DNA of 64,000 nt from the NCBI GenBank assembly GCA_000621185.1, contig KK211221.1, positions 62,001 to 126,000 of the forward strand, read 5' to 3'. The notes beneath the pieces are model-generated. The model saw only the letters and a program-made list of their open reading frames with translations. It did not search any database and had not been told where the DNA came from. Source of the stretch: Franconibacter pulveris DSM 19144 (lineage in GTDB: Bacteria; Pseudomonadota; Gammaproteobacteria; Enterobacterales; Enterobacteriaceae). Positions 62,851-64,000 of this stretch are shown piece after piece; positions within the stretch are counted from its first letter, which is position 1, and the number at the start of each line of letters is the position of its first letter. Position numbers and translations under genes: made by a program.

Positions 62851-62915
62851 ATGATGGATAGTGCCGGATAACGTTAACCGCAGAGAAAAACGCGAAGAAA
62901 ACAGGAGCTAAAGGC

Positions 62916-64000
62916 ATGGGCACCACTACCATGGGGGTCAAGCTGGATGATGCCACCCGTGAGCGCATCAAAGCCGCCGCAACCAAAATAGACCGCACGC
63001 CGCACTGGCTGATTAAGCAGGCTATTTTCAATTATCTTGAACGACTCGAAAGCGACGATACGCTGCCGGAGCTGCCTGCCCTGCTGGCGGGGGCGGCCAA
63101 TGAGAGCGAAGAAAACATCGTCCAACCGGAAGAGACGCATCAGCCCTTCCTGGAATTCGCCGAGCAGATCCTGCCGCAGTCGGTCAACCGCGCCGCCATC
63201 ACCGGCGCTTACCGCCGTGCGGAAACGGACGCCGTGCCAATGCTGCTAGAACAAGCGCGCCTGCCTGCGCCGGTGGCGGAGCAGACGCATCAACTCGCTT
63301 ATAAGCTTGCAGAGAAGCTGCGCAACCAGAAGACCGCTTCCGGGCGCGCGGGCATGGTGCAGAGCCTGCTGCAGGAGTTCTCGCTCTCTTCTCAGGAAGG
63401 GGTGGCGCTGATGTGCCTTGCCGAGGCGCTGCTGCGTATTCCTGATAAAGCGACCCGCGACGCGCTGATCCGCGACAAAATCAGCAACGGCAACTGGCAG
63501 TCTCACATTGGCCGCAGCCCTTCGCTGTTTGTTAACGCCGCCACCTGGGGGCTGCTCTTTACGGGTCGTCTGGTCTCCACCCATAACGAAGCCAGCCTGT
63601 CGCGCTCGCTCAACCGCATCATCGGCAAGAGCGGCGAGCCGCTTATCCGCAAAGGCGTGGACATGGCGATGCGCCTGATGGGCGAGCAGTTCGTGACCGG
63701 CGAAACCATCGCCGAGGCGCTGGCCAACGCCCGCAAGCTCGAAGAAAAAGGATTCCGCTACTCTTACGATATGCTCGGCGAAGCGGCGCTGACCGCCGCC
63801 GATGCGCAGGCTTACATGGTCTCTTACCAGCAGGCGATCCACGCCATCGGTAAAGCCTCTAACGGCCGCGGCATTTATGAAGGCCCGGGCATCTCCATTA
63901 AGCTTTCGGCGCTGCACCCGCGCTACAGCCGCGCGCAGTATGACCGCGTCATGGAAGAACTTTACCCGCGCCTGAAGTCGCTCACCCTGCTGGCGCGCCA
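62916..64000 (+). CDS. putA: bifunctional proline dehydrogenase / P5C dehydrogenase and repressor PutA (N-terminal part)
   Basis: The first 361 codons of a protein normally about 1320 aa; it runs off the window. The N-terminal ribbon-helix-helix DNA-binding domain is MGTTTMGVKLDDATRERIKAAA (1-45). Then comes a helical arm and the beginning of the FAD proline dehydrogenase barrel (YEGPGISIKLSALHPRY near 330). PutA oxidises proline to glutamate and represses put genes when it is not membrane-bound. AGGAGCTAAAGGC precedes the ATG. Confidence 0.96.
   Translation, partial: MGTTTMGVKLDDATRERIKAAATKIDRTPHWLIKQAIFNYLERLESDDTLPELPALLAGAANESEENIVQPEETHQPFLEFAEQILPQSVNRAAITGAYRRAETDAVPMLLEQARLPAPVAEQTHQLAYKLAEKLRNQKTASGRAGMVQSLLQEFSLSSQEGVALMCLAEALLRIPDKATRDALIRDKISNGNWQSHIGRSPSLFVNAATWGLLFTGRLVSTHNEASLSRSLNRIIGKSGEPLIRKGVDMAMRLMGEQFVTGETIAEALANARKLEEKGFRYSYDMLGEAALTAADAQAYMVSYQQAIHAIGKASNGRGIYEGPGISIKLSALHPRYSRAQYDRVMEELYPRLKSLTLLAR

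Overview
The window is a chromosomal segment of a member of the Enterobacteriaceae. Gene content, order and the protein sequences read as an inverted copy of the E. coli 23-25 min region (fabH-plsX-rpmF ... rne ... flg ... csg ... serX ... efeUOB-putPA). The high-GC coding bias and the accessory genes point to Cronobacter or a close relative (Franconibacter, Siccibacter). The genus is inferred from general similarity, not from a search.

Layout. 1-3.7 kb: start of fabH, then plsX, rpmF and yceD (minus strand), yceF (plus) and rluC (minus). 3.7-7.5 kb: rne with its long autoregulatory leader. 7.5-9.8 kb: a divergent LysR regulator/MFS transporter pair, placed between rne and flgL where E. coli has nothing. 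9.8-21.5 kb: the flagellar hook-basal-body cluster (flgBCDEFGHIJ and flgKL on minus; flgA and flgMN on plus), with a candidate FlhDC box between flgA and flgB and sigma-28 promoters before flgK and flgM. 21.6-36 kb: housekeeping and envelope genes murJ, yceM, yceH, rimJ, mdtH, grxB, yceB, pyrC, dinI, bssS, solA, yceO, yceJ, yceI, trhO, lpxL, msyB and yceK. 36-44.3 kb: osmoregulated periplasmic glucans (opgG-opgH, opgC), cardiolipin synthase clsC, ymdB and ymdA. 44.4-48.9 kb: both curli operons (csgBA-csgC and csgDEFG) around a 774-bp control region. 49-52 kb: ycdZ, ycdY, ycdX, ghrA. 52.1-53.2 kb: tRNA-Ser(GGA) followed by tandem repeats, each starting with a copy of the tRNA 3' end. 53.3-64 kb: an unrecognised lipoprotein, phoH, the complete efeUOB iron importer, a NupC-type transporter, a DUF3574 lipoprotein, putP and the first 361 codons of putA.

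Regulation visible in the DNA: LexA box at dinI, PurR box and a start-site-switch leader at pyrC, Fur box at efeU, Pho box at phoH, a CRP-like site before ycdZ, GTTGCA motifs between putP and putA, and the RNase E leader. Compared with E. coli K-12 as I remember it, mdtG (between lpxL and msyB) and pgaABCD with its neighbours (between serX and phoH) are missing.

Most worth a second look: the tRNA-Ser tail repeats with a heavily hairpinned insert (similar in design to the rtT repeats of E. coli tyrT), a CsgA with six curlin repeats and a shortened N-terminal targeting segment, a 26-bp perfect palindrome just upstream of csgB, and a possibly leaderless yceD-rpmF transcript.
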